Below, piece after piece: positions 1 through 8,403 of a DNA stretch of 64,000 nt; within the stretch, counting starts at the first letter, position 1, and each line of letters begins with the position of its first letter. The position numbers were made by a program, and so were the translations under genes. Source of the stretch: Thermodesulfobacteriota bacterium (GTDB taxonomy: Bacteria > Desulfobacterota_D > UBA1144); assembly GCA_030835345.1 (NCBI GenBank), contig JAURPH010000008.1:23547-87546 (forward strand), in the 5' to 3' direction. The notes beneath the pieces were generated by a model. The model saw only the letters and a list, made by a program, of their open reading frames with translations, did no database searches and was not told the origin of the DNA.

Positions 1-1309
1 AGAAGCACTTTATCTTTCAACTACTGGAAGACCAGGAACAATTTTAGTTGACATTCCAAAGCAAGTTTTAGATTCTGAAACAAAGTTTACATTCCCCACA
101 ATAAAAAAAGTAAGTGGTTACAAAATTCCTAAAGAAGCAAAATCTGTTGATATTAAAAAAGCAGCGAAATTAATAATGAATTCAAAAAGACCCATAGTTT
201 TTGGTGGCGGTGGGATAATAATATCTGAAGCCACTGAAGCATTAAGAAAATTCGCAAATCGTCTCAAAATCCCTGTTACTTTGACACTAATGGGCCTAGG
301 AGGATACCCTCCTGATGATCCGATGAGGGTAAGTTGGATAGGCATGCACGGTTCTTATTTTGCCAATATGGCCGTTCATAATAGTGACCTTGTAATATCT
401 ATTGGTGCCAGATTTGATGACAGGTCAACTGGAGGGGTTTTTGAAAAATTTGCTCCAAATGCAAAAGTTATTCACATAGATATCGATCCTTCCACCATTA
501 ACAAAAATATCGTTGTTCATTGTCCAATTGTTGGAGATGCAAAGACTGTAATAAATCAAATAAGCAAAGAAATTCCAATGTCATTTAAACCAAATACTGA
601 AGATAGACTAGCCTGGTTTAATCAAATAAAAGATTGGGAAAATGAGAATCCTACTGTAGCAAGGCAAAAAGGAAAAATGATTAAAACCAGTTACGCAATA
701 GATTTAATTTCTAAAATTACTAAGGGTAAAGCTGTAGTTGTTACAGATGTAGGGCAGCATCAAATGTGGGTAGCCCAATATTATCAATTCGCGAATCCAA
801 GGAATCAAATAACTTCAGGTGGTCTTGGGACAATGGGATTTGGTTTCCCTGCGGCAATTGGAGCAAAGCTTGGACGCCCTAATGATACAGTTCTTGCAAT
901 ATGCGGAGATGGAAGTTTCCAGATGAATATGCAAGAATTTAGCACTGCTGTTGAGAATCAATTAGACTTAAAAATCATTTTAATAAATAACGGACACCAT
1001 GGAATGGTTAGGCAGTGGCAAACCTTATTTTTTGATAAAAATTATTCATGTTGCAAGTTTGATTTAAACCCTGACTATGTAAAGATTGCTCAATCATACG
1101 GGGCAAAAGCCTTTAAAATTGATTCACCTAATGATTTGGAAGGATCTTTTAAGGAGGGATTGTCTACTAAAGGGGTAGTATTAATGGAAGTAGTTGTTGA
1201 TCATACTGAGATGGTATACCCTATGTTAACTCCAGGAGGTACCATGGACGATATGTTATTAAGTCCCGATGATCCAATACCTGATGGACCAGTCCCCGAT
1301 ATGTCTTAA
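1..1309 (+). CDS. ilvB: Acetolactate synthase large subunit, 3' part
   Basis: The gene enters from the left edge; 435 residues are visible and about 130-150 N-terminal residues, including the catalytic Glu of the Pyr domain, lie outside. The product is a ThDP enzyme that makes 2-acetolactate or 2-aceto-2-hydroxybutyrate in branched-chain amino acid synthesis. The central domain (GARFDDR) is followed by the ThDP/Mg motif, which starts GDGSF at visible residue about 302 and ends in NN about 26 residues later. GMVRQWQ just after it is typical of the biosynthetic enzyme rather than of pyruvate oxidase or glyoxylate carboligase. The C-terminus is Pro/Asp-rich (DDPIPDGPVPD). No ilvN regulatory subunit or ilvC follows; the next gene is katG, 55 nt downstream on the same strand. 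Family assignment is firm; ilvB versus ilvI or ilvG is a naming choice. Confidence 0.92.
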   Translation, partial: EALYLSTTGRPGTILVDIPKQVLDSETKFTFPTIKKVSGYKIPKEAKSVDIKKAAKLIMNSKRPIVFGGGGIIISEATEALRKFANRLKIPVTLTLMGLGGYPPDDPMRVSWIGMHGSYFANMAVHNSDLVISIGARFDDRSTGGVFEKFAPNAKVIHIDIDPSTINKNIVVHCPIVGDAKTVINQISKEIPMSFKPNTEDRLAWFNQIKDWENENPTVARQKGKMIKTSYAIDLISKITKGKAVVVTDVGQHQMWVAQYYQFANPRNQITSGGLGTMGFGFPAAIGAKLGRPNDTVLAICGDGSFQMNMQEFSTAVENQLDLKIILINNGHHGMVRQWQTLFFDKNYSCCKFDLNPDYVKIAQSYGAKAFKIDSPNDLEGSFKEGLSTKGVVLMEVVVDHTEMVYPMLTPGGTMDDMLLSPDDPIPDGPVPDMS

Positions 1310-1364
1310 CTTTTTTAAAATTGGGTAAACTTTTGATAGACCAAAAAAAATGAGGTTTTAAAAT

Positions 1365-3476
1365 ATGGAAAAATGTCCCGTGATGCATGGTGCATCTACG
1401 AATAATTCTAGAAGTACAAAAAATAATGATTGGTGGCCAAATCAAATTAATTTGGGGATTTTAAGACAACATACTGATAAATCTTCCCCATTTGATTTAG
1501 ATTTTAATTATGCAGAAGAATTTAACAAACTAGATTATTTTCAATTAAAAAATGACCTTAACAGTTTAATGACAAATAGCCAAGATTGGTGGCCAGCTGA
1601 TTATGGTCACTATGGTCCATTTTTTGTTAGATTAACATGGCATGCTGCTGGAACATATAGAACTGGTGATGGACGTGGCGGAGGGGGTACTGGTGCAATG
1701 AGATTCGCACCCTTAAATAGTTGGCCAGATAATGGCAACTTAGACAAGGCAAGAAGACTCCTTTGGCCAATTAAAGAAAAGTATGGGAACAAAATTTCAT
1801 GGGCAGATCTTTTCATATTGGTTGGAAATGTTGCGATTGAATCTATGGGAGGAAAGACATTTGGTTTTGGCGGTGGCAGGGAAGATATTTGGCACCCAGA
1901 GGAAGACATTTACTGGGGAGCTGAGAAAGAATGGCTGGGTGACAATAGATATGAAGAGTCTAGGCAATCTCTTGAAAATCCTTTAGCTGCAGTTCAAATG
2001 GGATTAATTTATGTAAACCCGGAAGGCCCTAATGGTAATCCTGATCCACTATTAAGTGCTCAAGATATTCGGGAAACTTTTGCTAGAATGGCAATGAACG
2101 ATGAAGAGACTGTAGCTTTAATAGCTGGAGGACATACTTTTGGTAAAGCACATGGTGCAGGTGACTGTTCCTTGGTAGGACCTGAGCCTGAGGGTTCTCC
2201 AATTGAGAGCCAAGGGTTGGGTTGGAAAAGTAGTTTTAAAAGTGGAAAAGGACCTGATTCTATCACTAGTGGCATTGAAGGTCCATGGACAAGTAATCCA
2301 ATTGAATGGGATAATGGATATTTTGAAATGTTGTTAGGGTATGATTGGGAATTATCAAAAAGTCCATCTGGTGCCCATCAATGGAAACCAATTGGTTTAG
2401 AGGAGAAAAATAAAGCAATTGATGTAGATAACAGTGAGAATTTAGTACAACCAATGATGACTACAGCAGATATTGCACTGATTAAAGATCCTTTTTACAA
2501 AGAAATTAGCGAGAACTTTTACAAAAATCCCCAATTGCTTCAAGATTGTTTTGCAAAAGCTTGGTTTAAGCTTCTTCATAGAGATATGGGGCCTAAGCAA
2601 AGATATTTAGGGCCTGAAGTTCCTGATGAAGATCTTATATGGCAAGATCCAATCCCAAAAAATGATTTATCCTTTGATATTTCTCAAGCAAAGGAATTGA
2701 TCAAGAAATCTTCTTTAAGCCCAATTCAGATGATTGAAACTGCATGGGCAAGTGCATCAACATTTAGGTGTACAGATTTAAGGGGGGGAGCTAATGGATC
2801 GAGAATAAGGCTTTCACCACAAAAAGACTGGAAGATTAATAAACCCAAAGAATTAGAAAATATTTTAGAAGTTATAAAATCTATTTCTGAAAAAGTTAGT
2901 GCCAGTGTAGCAGATATTATAATACTTGCAGGTAATGTTGGTATTGAATTAGTATCTCAATCCGAGGTTCCTTTTAAACAAGGTAGAGGCGATGCTCTTG
3001 ATGAAATGACTGACAAAAATTCCTTCGATGTTCTTGAACCCCAAGCTGATGGATTTAGAAATTATTTGGCTAAAAACTTTACTATTTCTCCAGAAGAAAT
3101 GATGTTAGATAAAGCACATATGTTAAAACTAACAGCACCTGAAATGACAGTTTTATTAGCAGGCCTTAGATCAATTGGTTTAAGCTCTGATAAAAGAGGT
3201 TTGTGGACTGAAGGTGGAAAGTTATCTAGCAAATGGTTAAAAATTTTACTAGATACTAATATTGAATGGATTCCAACAGGTTCGAATTCTTTTGATGGAA
3301 AATGCAGAAAGTCAGGGAAAGTATTAAGGACTGCATCAAGATTTGATTTGATTTTTGGTTCTAATTCTGAGCTAAGAGCTATAGCTGAATTCTATGCCCA
3401 AGATGACAACAGTGGAAAATTTGTATGTGATTTTATTTCTGCTTGGAACAAAGTAATGAATTCTGACTTATATTAA
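1365..3476 (+). CDS. katG: Catalase-peroxidase
   Basis: Bifunctional haem catalase-peroxidase that removes hydrogen peroxide. It has 703 residues, slightly shorter than the usual 720-740, with both the N-terminal haem domain and the C-terminal haem-less copy. The distal pocket reads [11 protein letters not shown], with Arg89, Trp92 and His93. The proximal His is His257 in GGHTFGKAH. The covalent Met-Tyr-Trp adduct that gives catalase activity can be formed: Trp92, Tyr216 (GLIYVNPEG) and Met242 (ARMAMND) are all present, and the 26-residue Tyr-Met spacing matches that of mycobacterial KatG. No signal peptide is seen, so it is cytoplasmic. A GAGG Shine-Dalgarno lies just before the ATG. No oxyR or furA neighbour is present. 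Confidence 0.97.
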   Translation: MEKCPVMHGASTNNSRSTKNNDWWPNQINLGILRQHTDKSSPFDLDFNYAEEFNKLDYFQLKNDLNSLMTNSQDWWPADYGHYGPFFVRLTWHAAGTYRTGDGRGGGGTGAMRFAPLNSWPDNGNLDKARRLLWPIKEKYGNKISWADLFILVGNVAIESMGGKTFGFGGGREDIWHPEEDIYWGAEKEWLGDNRYEESRQSLENPLAAVQMGLIYVNPEGPNGNPDPLLSAQDIRETFARMAMNDEETVALIAGGHTFGKAHGAGDCSLVGPEPEGSPIESQGLGWKSSFKSGKGPDSITSGIEGPWTSNPIEWDNGYFEMLLGYDWELSKSPSGAHQWKPIGLEEKNKAIDVDNSENLVQPMMTTADIALIKDPFYKEISENFYKNPQLLQDCFAKAWFKLLHRDMGPKQRYLGPEVPDEDLIWQDPIPKNDLSFDISQAKELIKKSSLSPIQMIETAWASASTFRCTDLRGGANGSRIRLSPQKDWKINKPKELENILEVIKSISEKVSASVADIIILAGNVGIELVSQSEVPFKQGRGDALDEMTDKNSFDVLEPQADGFRNYLAKNFTISPEEMMLDKAHMLKLTAPEMTVLLAGLRSIGLSSDKRGLWTEGGKLSSKWLKILLDTNIEWIPTGSNSFDGKCRKSGKVLRTASRFDLIFGSNSELRAIAEFYAQDDNSGKFVCDFISAWNKVMNSDLY

Positions 3477-3502
3477 TCTTCTTAAATATTTCACCGATAT
3501 AG

Positions 3503-3529
3503 ACAATTTATCTCCAGCAGTTAAATTGT
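3503..3529 (+). other. Hairpin upstream of the 3534 gene
   Basis: An 8-bp perfect inverted repeat, ACAATTTA (3503-3510) and TAAATTGT (3522-3529), with an 11-nt loop lies in the 57-nt gap after katG and ends 4 nt before the GTG of the next ORF. It is AT-rich and has no following T-run, so it is not a typical terminator. It may be an RNA-stability or operator element, or chance. Confidence 0.3.
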
Positions 3530-3533
3530 TTAA

Positions 3534-4331
3534 GTGTCTAAAAAGTCAGCATTAATGGTTTACCAAAATTTAGCCAATATCAAAGAAGATAAAGAATATT
3601 GGGATAAATACATCAAGTTTCATGAATTGTACTGGGACGGTCCTAATGCATCTCAAAATGTATTCTATGGAAATGAGTACGAGGAATACAGAAATTCATT
3701 ATCTAAATATTTAGAAATTGAACCGGATCAAATTAAAGATTGTTTATTTACAAAACATGAAAATGGAGATTATTATTTAACTCCATTAGGTGTTGATTCC
3801 GATAAATATATTATGGAATCTGAAAATTCTATCCCTGCTCAATGGTTTTTAATGTTCGAAAGCAAAGAAAAGAAATTCTTTTATTCGCATGCGGGAGATG
3901 GAGCTATTCAGCCCGATGGAATTTATTATAATACTGACTGTGCCTTATCTAAGAAAAGGTTAAAAAGTGCAAAAGATATTTTGGAAAGCATTTCAAATGA
4001 ATCAATACCGAAAGAGTTTGATATCTTTCATAAAGAATTATTGTTCGGAATATCTGAAATGTATTATTGGATTGAAAAGTTTCCAGATGATAGCATGGTA
4101 GTTTTAAATTATGCAGAGATTAGTAGTGTAATTCATGAATTTACATTAAAAAATGAGAATTCAGTAAGTGATTTGTGGATGATAGTTCAAAATCTTTCTA
4201 AAAAAGATTTTGAAAGTGCTAATTCGAGTTTAAAAATATATAAACAAAAATGGGACGAAATAACTAAAAATTGTTCTAATGTAAAACCAACAGCAGCTCC
4301 CGAAGAATTATCAAATGATACTATGCAATAG
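3534..4331 (+). CDS. Hypothetical protein, 265 aa
   Basis: I do not recognise this protein. It has 265 residues, no signal peptide, no transmembrane segment and no nucleotide-binding motif. It is rich in Tyr, Trp, Glu and Lys. The middle (about residues 100-140) reads like a compact beta-rich segment (AQWFLMFESKEKKFFYSHAGDG), followed by helical stretches. The start is uncertain: the longest frame begins with GTG at 3534, but an ATG at 3555 (MVYQNLAN) would drop only 7 residues, and neither has a clear Shine-Dalgarno. It follows katG on the same strand after 57 nt containing a small hairpin and precedes rpmH by 41 nt. Base composition matches its neighbours. The length, even composition and lack of a competing frame argue that it is a real gene. 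Confidence 0.7.
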   Translation: MSKKSALMVYQNLANIKEDKEYWDKYIKFHELYWDGPNASQNVFYGNEYEEYRNSLSKYLEIEPDQIKDCLFTKHENGDYYLTPLGVDSDKYIMESENSIPAQWFLMFESKEKKFFYSHAGDGAIQPDGIYYNTDCALSKKRLKSAKDILESISNESIPKEFDIFHKELLFGISEMYYWIEKFPDDSMVVLNYAEISSVIHEFTLKNENSVSDLWMIVQNLSKKDFESANSSLKIYKQKWDEITKNCSNVKPTAAPEELSNDTMQ

Positions 4332-4372
4332 AATATTGATTTTTTTCCATTTAATGTTAATTTTAAGCTTCT

Positions 4373-4522
4373 ATGAAAAGAACATATCAACCTAGTGAGA
4401 AAAAAAGGGTTAGAACCCATGGATTTAGAACAAGGCTTTCAACGAAGGCTGGTAGGAAAGTTTTAGCTTTAAGAAGATCTAAAGGTAGAGCAAATTTAAC
4501 CGTTTCTCGTCATGTAAAATGA
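4373..4522 (+). CDS. rpmH: 50S ribosomal protein L34
   Basis: A 49-residue, very basic protein starting [12 protein letters not shown], the hallmark N-terminus of bL34, with the conserved [17 protein letters not shown] core. It is a structural protein of the large ribosomal subunit. Its TGA stop overlaps the ATG of rnpA (ATGA), the classic rpmH-rnpA coupling. The start is fixed by the family N-terminus. dnaA is not adjacent upstream; a hypothetical gene sits there instead. Confidence 0.97.
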   Translation: MKRTYQPSEKKRVRTHGFRTRLSTKAGRKVLALRRSKGRANLTVSRHVK

Positions 4523-4863
4523 CTTTCACAGAATCTAATAGAATACAAAAACCAAAAATTAATATAAAAAGTAATTTAAAGAGTTCAAAAAGATTAACAT
4601 CTAAGTCTCTTAACTTGTTAGTTAAAAGAAATACTAATTTAAATTCACTCTTAGTAAGTGTTATAATATCAAAGAAAGTAATAAAATCCTCAGTTGTGAG
4701 AAATAAATATAAAAGGCGATTAAAGGAAGTTTTTAGAATTCATTATAGTGATAAATTGATAAATTATGAACTGATTATTATGCCAAAAAGTTCAATTGTT
4801 AAATTTGATTTTTGGAAAATGAAGAAAGAACTTGATTTAGTCTTAAAAAAATTATTTAAATGA
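4519..4863 (+). CDS. rnpA: Ribonuclease P protein component
   Basis: Basic 114-residue protein that binds the RNase P RNA and helps it cleave 5' leaders from pre-tRNAs. The family signature is present around residues 50-73: [20 protein letters not shown], followed by RLKEVFR, which corresponds to the conserved RNR-type basic helix. The N-terminal 30 residues are Lys/Asn-rich and poorly conserved, as usual. It overlaps rpmH by 4 nt and yidD by 4 nt, so translation is likely coupled along the operon. The partner rnpB RNA is not in the window. Confidence 0.93.
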   Translation: MTFTESNRIQKPKINIKSNLKSSKRLTSKSLNLLVKRNTNLNSLLVSVIISKKVIKSSVVRNKYKRRLKEVFRIHYSDKLINYELIIMPKSSIVKFDFWKMKKELDLVLKKLFK

Positions 4864-5096
4864 AAAAGTTTTTTGAACTACTTTTGATAATACCTATAAA
4901 AATATATCAAAGGACATTGAGTAAAGTTTTACCTTCTACTTGTAGATTCACTCCGAGTTGTTCAAGTTATGCAATTGAGGCAATAAAAACTCATGGCCCT
5001 ATTAAGGGTTTGTGGCTAGGTATTTTAAGAATTTTAAGATGCAATCCTTTCTTTGAATCAAAAGTTGATAAAGTGCCTAAAGGAGAGAAAATTTGA
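4860..5096 (+). CDS. yidD: Membrane protein insertion efficiency factor YidD
   Basis: A 78-residue protein with the YidD signature: CRFTPSCSSYA near residue 28, GPIKGLWLGILRILRCNPF near residue 46, and a short polar tail. It is an inner-membrane-associated accessory factor that aids YidC/Sec-dependent insertion. The conserved Cys residues of the family are present. It lies between rnpA and yidC with 4-nt overlaps on both sides, the canonical arrangement. The last codons of yidD contain the AGGAGAG Shine-Dalgarno for yidC. Confidence 0.94.
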   Translation: MKKFFELLLIIPIKIYQRTLSKVLPSTCRFTPSCSSYAIEAIKTHGPIKGLWLGILRILRCNPFFESKVDKVPKGEKI

Positions 5097-6688
5097 AATT
5101 AAATTATGTAATTTTTTTACTTGGTTCTTTTTTAATAATTTTTGCAAGTAATTTCTTCATAACTTCAGATGATAAAGAAGTATCAAAAAATATAGATTCC
5201 AAAACTATTTCCTCGCAATTTTCCGAGACTGAGGAGTACACAATATCAGATGAAACAATTTTTTCTGAACCAGCTATGGATAAAAGTAAGATTATCAAAT
5301 TTGCTAATAATAATTTTAATGGTGAGATTTCTTTGTTAGGTGGAAAGCTTGTAAATGTTCAATTAAAGAAATACTTTAAGAACCCTGAATCCGATGAGAA
5401 AGTTCAACTTTTAGATAGGTCAGAATATTTAAGCAAGCTGATTTTAAAAGCGAAAAATGTTGAACTTCCGAATGATTTGTTGTTTGACAATATTTTAATT
5501 AACAATGATAAGGAAGTTTTACTATCTGCTAAGTTTGGAAATTTTGAAATCAGGAGAAGATACTTATTTGATTCTGATAGTTTTTCTATAAATCATCAAG
5601 TTATAGTTATTAACAAGTCAGGTCAAAATTTTATTTTTAGACTTTTTGAGGAATCAAATGGTGAGATTAATGCCGAATCGTATCATAATTTTGATTATCA
5701 GTTTAATGAAGACTTAGAAAAAATAGATTATTTACCTAGTGAGAGCGAAAGAGTAATAGAAGATATTAATTGGTATGGATTTTCAAAAAAATATTTCTTA
5801 GCAGCAAATATATTAGATTATTCAGGTGAAAAAACACTAAAATATCAAAAGAAAACTGCAGGAATTTTAAGAACTGTACTTAGTTATAAAACAATTAATT
5901 TGTTGCCAGGTAACCAATTTACGATGGATTCAAAGATATTTTTAGGTCCTAAAGATGTTAAAATTTTATCCCTATATGGTCCGAATCTTGAGCAAGCACA
6001 TGATTTAGGATGGTTTAAATGGCTGGCTGCTCCTTTAGAGAAAGTTTTAAATCTTTCAAATAAATTTATTAAAAATTATGGAATAGCAATAATTATCATA
6101 ACAATATTAATTAGAGTTTTGTTTTTACCCTTAACAATAAAGAGCATGATGTCCATGAAAAAAATGCAGGCTAAAATGGCTCTAATGAAGCCAAAACTTG
6201 ATGAAATTAAGGAGAAATTTAAAGACGATAAAGCTACACAAAATTCTGAAATCATGAAGCTATACTCTAAAGAAGGCATGAACCCGCTTTCAAGCTTAAG
6301 CGGTTGTCTTCCAATGTTGATTCAGCTTCCGGTTTTTGTGGCACTGTACAATGTACTGCTTTATTCATTAGATTTAAGACACACTAGTTTTTTATGGATT
6401 AATGATTTATCTGCACCTGAGAACTTATTTGATATTGTAGGCATTCCTTTCAGGATATTGCCATTAGTTATGGGGATATCTTGGTTTTTGACGCAGAAAA
6501 TGACTCCTCCTAATCCCGGTCAAGATGAATTTCAGACCAAAATATTTCAGTATATGCCAATTCTGTTTACAGTAATGTTTTGGGGGTTACCTTCAGGGTT
6601 AATCTTATATTGGACAGTTAGTAATATTATTTCAATATTCCAACAATTATATATAAATAATAAATTTAAGAAGATGCAAGGAGCATAA
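5093..6688 (+). CDS. yidC: Membrane protein insertase YidC
   Basis: Inserts and folds inner-membrane proteins with or without SecYEG. The 531 residues fit the long Gram-negative form: TM1 at residues 4-22, a periplasmic beta-supersandwich domain to about residue 310, then the conserved five-helix C-terminal core. The functional Arg of the hydrophilic groove is Arg341 in IRVLFLPLT. LSGCLPMLIQLPVFVALY is the conserved TM3 region. The start is TTG at 5093, overlapping the yidD stop, and is decided by AGGAGAG (5081-5087) 5 nt upstream; no ATG lies nearby in frame. The basic C-terminal tail is short (NKFKKMQGA). jag follows after 2 nt. Confidence 0.95.
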   Translation: MKLNYVIFLLGSFLIIFASNFFITSDDKEVSKNIDSKTISSQFSETEEYTISDETIFSEPAMDKSKIIKFANNNFNGEISLLGGKLVNVQLKKYFKNPESDEKVQLLDRSEYLSKLILKAKNVELPNDLLFDNILINNDKEVLLSAKFGNFEIRRRYLFDSDSFSINHQVIVINKSGQNFIFRLFEESNGEINAESYHNFDYQFNEDLEKIDYLPSESERVIEDINWYGFSKKYFLAANILDYSGEKTLKYQKKTAGILRTVLSYKTINLLPGNQFTMDSKIFLGPKDVKILSLYGPNLEQAHDLGWFKWLAAPLEKVLNLSNKFIKNYGIAIIIITILIRVLFLPLTIKSMMSMKKMQAKMALMKPKLDEIKEKFKDDKATQNSEIMKLYSKEGMNPLSSLSGCLPMLIQLPVFVALYNVLLYSLDLRHTSFLWINDLSAPENLFDIVGIPFRILPLVMGISWFLTQKMTPPNPGQDEFQTKIFQYMPILFTVMFWGLPSGLILYWTVSNIISIFQQLYINNKFKKMQGA

Positions 6689-6690
6689 TT

Positions 6691-7398
6691 ATGTCAATTG
6701 GTAAAGAATTTGAAGGAAAAACAGTTACAGACGCAACAATAGAAGCATGTAAAGAATTAGGTGTAGCAAGAGATGATTTGGAGTTCGAAGTTATCCAGGA
6801 AGAAAAATCTGGAGTGCTTGGGATTGGATCAAGAAATGCCATTATTAAAATTATTAACATTCAAGTAGGTAGCCCTAACCAGGTTAGAACTGATAACCCA
6901 TCTGATTTACAAAAAATTGAAAAAGTAGAATTAGTTGATACTGATGGAAAACAAATTCTAAGTATTTTTGAAAAACTAGTTGATCATTTTGTAGGAGAGG
7001 CTGAAACAAGTGTTGAAATCAACGATAGAAATATTCTCTTAAAGTTGAACAGTGAAGCAGATCTAGGTTTTATGATTGGGAAAAAAGGAGAAATGATTAA
7101 AAATTTGGAATTCCTATTGTCCAGAATATCAAGTAAGCAGAATGGACAAAGTATTTATGTTTCCATAGATATTAATTCGTATAGAGAAAAAAGAATGGAA
7201 AAGCTCCAGGAAAGAGTGAGAACCCTAGTGGAAAAAGTCATCTCAATAAATAGACCTTTAAGTTTAAATCCGATGAATTCCTATGAAAGGCGTATTTGTT
7301 ATTTGATTATAGAAGAAAATGATCAAGTTACTTATAAAACTAAAGAATATGGTAATTTGAAAAAAATAACTATTTTTCCAAAAAAAATTGAAATGTAG
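6691..7398 (+). CDS. jag: RNA-binding protein Jag/KhpB
   Basis: A 235-residue protein with the three Jag domains in order: a Jag-N domain (residues 1-50, KTVTDATIEACKELG and SGVLGIGSRNA), a linker, a KH domain with GxxG as MIGKKGEMIKNL (about residue 129), and a C-terminal R3H domain (about 170-235). KhpB proteins bind RNA and, where studied in Firmicutes, influence cell division and elongation. The R3H signature usually ends in His, but here the segment reads YERRICYLII, with Tyr in that position. The neighbour order rpmH-rnpA-yidD-yidC-jag is canonical. It ends 1 nt from the convergent tadA stop. Confidence 0.92.
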   Translation: MSIGKEFEGKTVTDATIEACKELGVARDDLEFEVIQEEKSGVLGIGSRNAIIKIINIQVGSPNQVRTDNPSDLQKIEKVELVDTDGKQILSIFEKLVDHFVGEAETSVEINDRNILLKLNSEADLGFMIGKKGEMIKNLEFLLSRISSKQNGQSIYVSIDINSYREKRMEKLQERVRTLVEKVISINRPLSLNPMNSYERRICYLIIEENDQVTYKTKEYGNLKKITIFPKKIEM

Positions 7399-7399
7399 T

Positions 7400-7822
7400 T
7401 TATCTTTTTTTTCTAAAAAAATCCTTTAATATTTTCTTGCAAAAATCTGACTTGAGAGAAATTTGCTCTGGTTTTTTTTTCAGTTTTATTTTTGATGTAT
7501 TTTTAGATCCATAATAAATTTTTTTTATTCTTGCGGCTTTTATTACCTCCATACACATATTGCATGGTTCTATAGTCGTAAATAAAGAGTAATTATCAAG
7601 CCTCCAATCTCCAATTTTTTTTACTGCTTTTTGTATTGCAATAATTTCAGCATGAGCAGTCGGATCCCCAAGCTTTTCAGTCATGTTAAAGGCTTTTGAG
7701 ATTACTTTTTTTGATTTATTACAAACTACAATTGAACCAATAGGAACTTCATTTGCATTTAATGCTTTAATCGACTCTTTAATTGCAATATCAAGAAAAT
7801 TTAATAAATCTTTATCTTTCAA
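7400..7822 (-). CDS. tadA: tRNA-specific adenosine-34 deaminase
   Basis: Zinc deaminase that converts the wobble adenosine of tRNA-Arg(ACG) to inosine. It has 140 residues with the CDA-fold motifs HAEIIAI (His57, proton-shuttle Glu59) and EPCNMC (zinc ligands Cys87 and Cys90). DPTAHAE and IEPCNMCMEVI fit TadA better than cytosine or guanine deaminases. The start is TTG at 7822-7820, overlapping the trpG stop as TTGA; there is no nearby in-frame ATG. It is the third gene of a trpE-trpG-tadA run, so it is probably translated from the trp transcript. The C-terminus is Lys-rich (FFRKKR). Confidence 0.9.
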   Translation of the reverse strand: MKDKDLLNFLDIAIKESIKALNANEVPIGSIVVCNKSKKVISKAFNMTEKLGDPTAHAEIIAIQKAVKKIGDWRLDNYSLFTTIEPCNMCMEVIKAARIKKIYYGSKNTSKIKLKKKPEQISLKSDFCKKILKDFFRKKR

Positions 7823-8403
7823 TATTTAGTTTCCAAGATATTTTTAATAAGCTTTTTGCCTTGTTTCGTGAGAATGGATTCAGGATGAAATTGTACTCCT
7901 TCAATGTTTAGTTTTTTATTTAAAATTCCCATGACAATTCCATCTTTAGTTTGTGATGTTATTTCAAAATCTTTTGGTAAAGTTTTTTTGTTAATTATGA
8001 GTGAATGATATCTGGTAGCATCAAAAGGATTAGGTAGACTTTTATATATACCTTTTCCATTATGATAAATTTTTGATGTTTTACCATGCAGTAATTTTTT
8101 TGCTTTTATAATTTCTGAACCAAAAGCATATCCTATTGATTGATGGCCAAGACAGACTCCAAATATTGGAATTTTCCCAGCTAACTTTTTTACTAGATTT
8201 ACTGAAATCCCAGCTTCTTTTGGGGAACAGGGTCCAGGGGATATAAATATGATGTCAGGTTTATATTTCTTTACTTCATTTATGGATATTTCATCATTTC
8301 TAACTACACTTACTTTTGCTCCAAACTCTTCTATATAATGGACCAAGTTATAGGTAAACGAATCATAATTATCAATCATTAATATTTTTTTATTTTTTAC
8401 CAT
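7819..8403 (-). CDS. trpG: Anthranilate synthase glutaminase subunit
   Basis: Class I glutamine amidotransferase that supplies ammonia to TrpE (or to PabB for folate). It has 194 residues, the normal length. The triad is visible: nucleophile Cys84 in FGVCLGHQ, and His173 and Glu175 in VQFHPES. The oxyanion region ISPGPCSPKEAG matches TrpG/PabA. It overlaps the 3' end of trpE by 14 nt and has its own AAGGA 5 nt before ATG. The rest of the trp pathway (trpDCFBA) is not adjacent, so a dual TrpG/PabA role is possible. Confidence 0.93.
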   Translation of the reverse strand: MVKNKKILMIDNYDSFTYNLVHYIEEFGAKVSVVRNDEISINEVKKYKPDIIFISPGPCSPKEAGISVNLVKKLAGKIPIFGVCLGHQSIGYAFGSEIIKAKKLLHGKTSKIYHNGKGIYKSLPNPFDATRYHSLIINKKTLPKDFEITSQTKDGIVMGILNKKLNIEGVQFHPESILTKQGKKLIKNILETKY

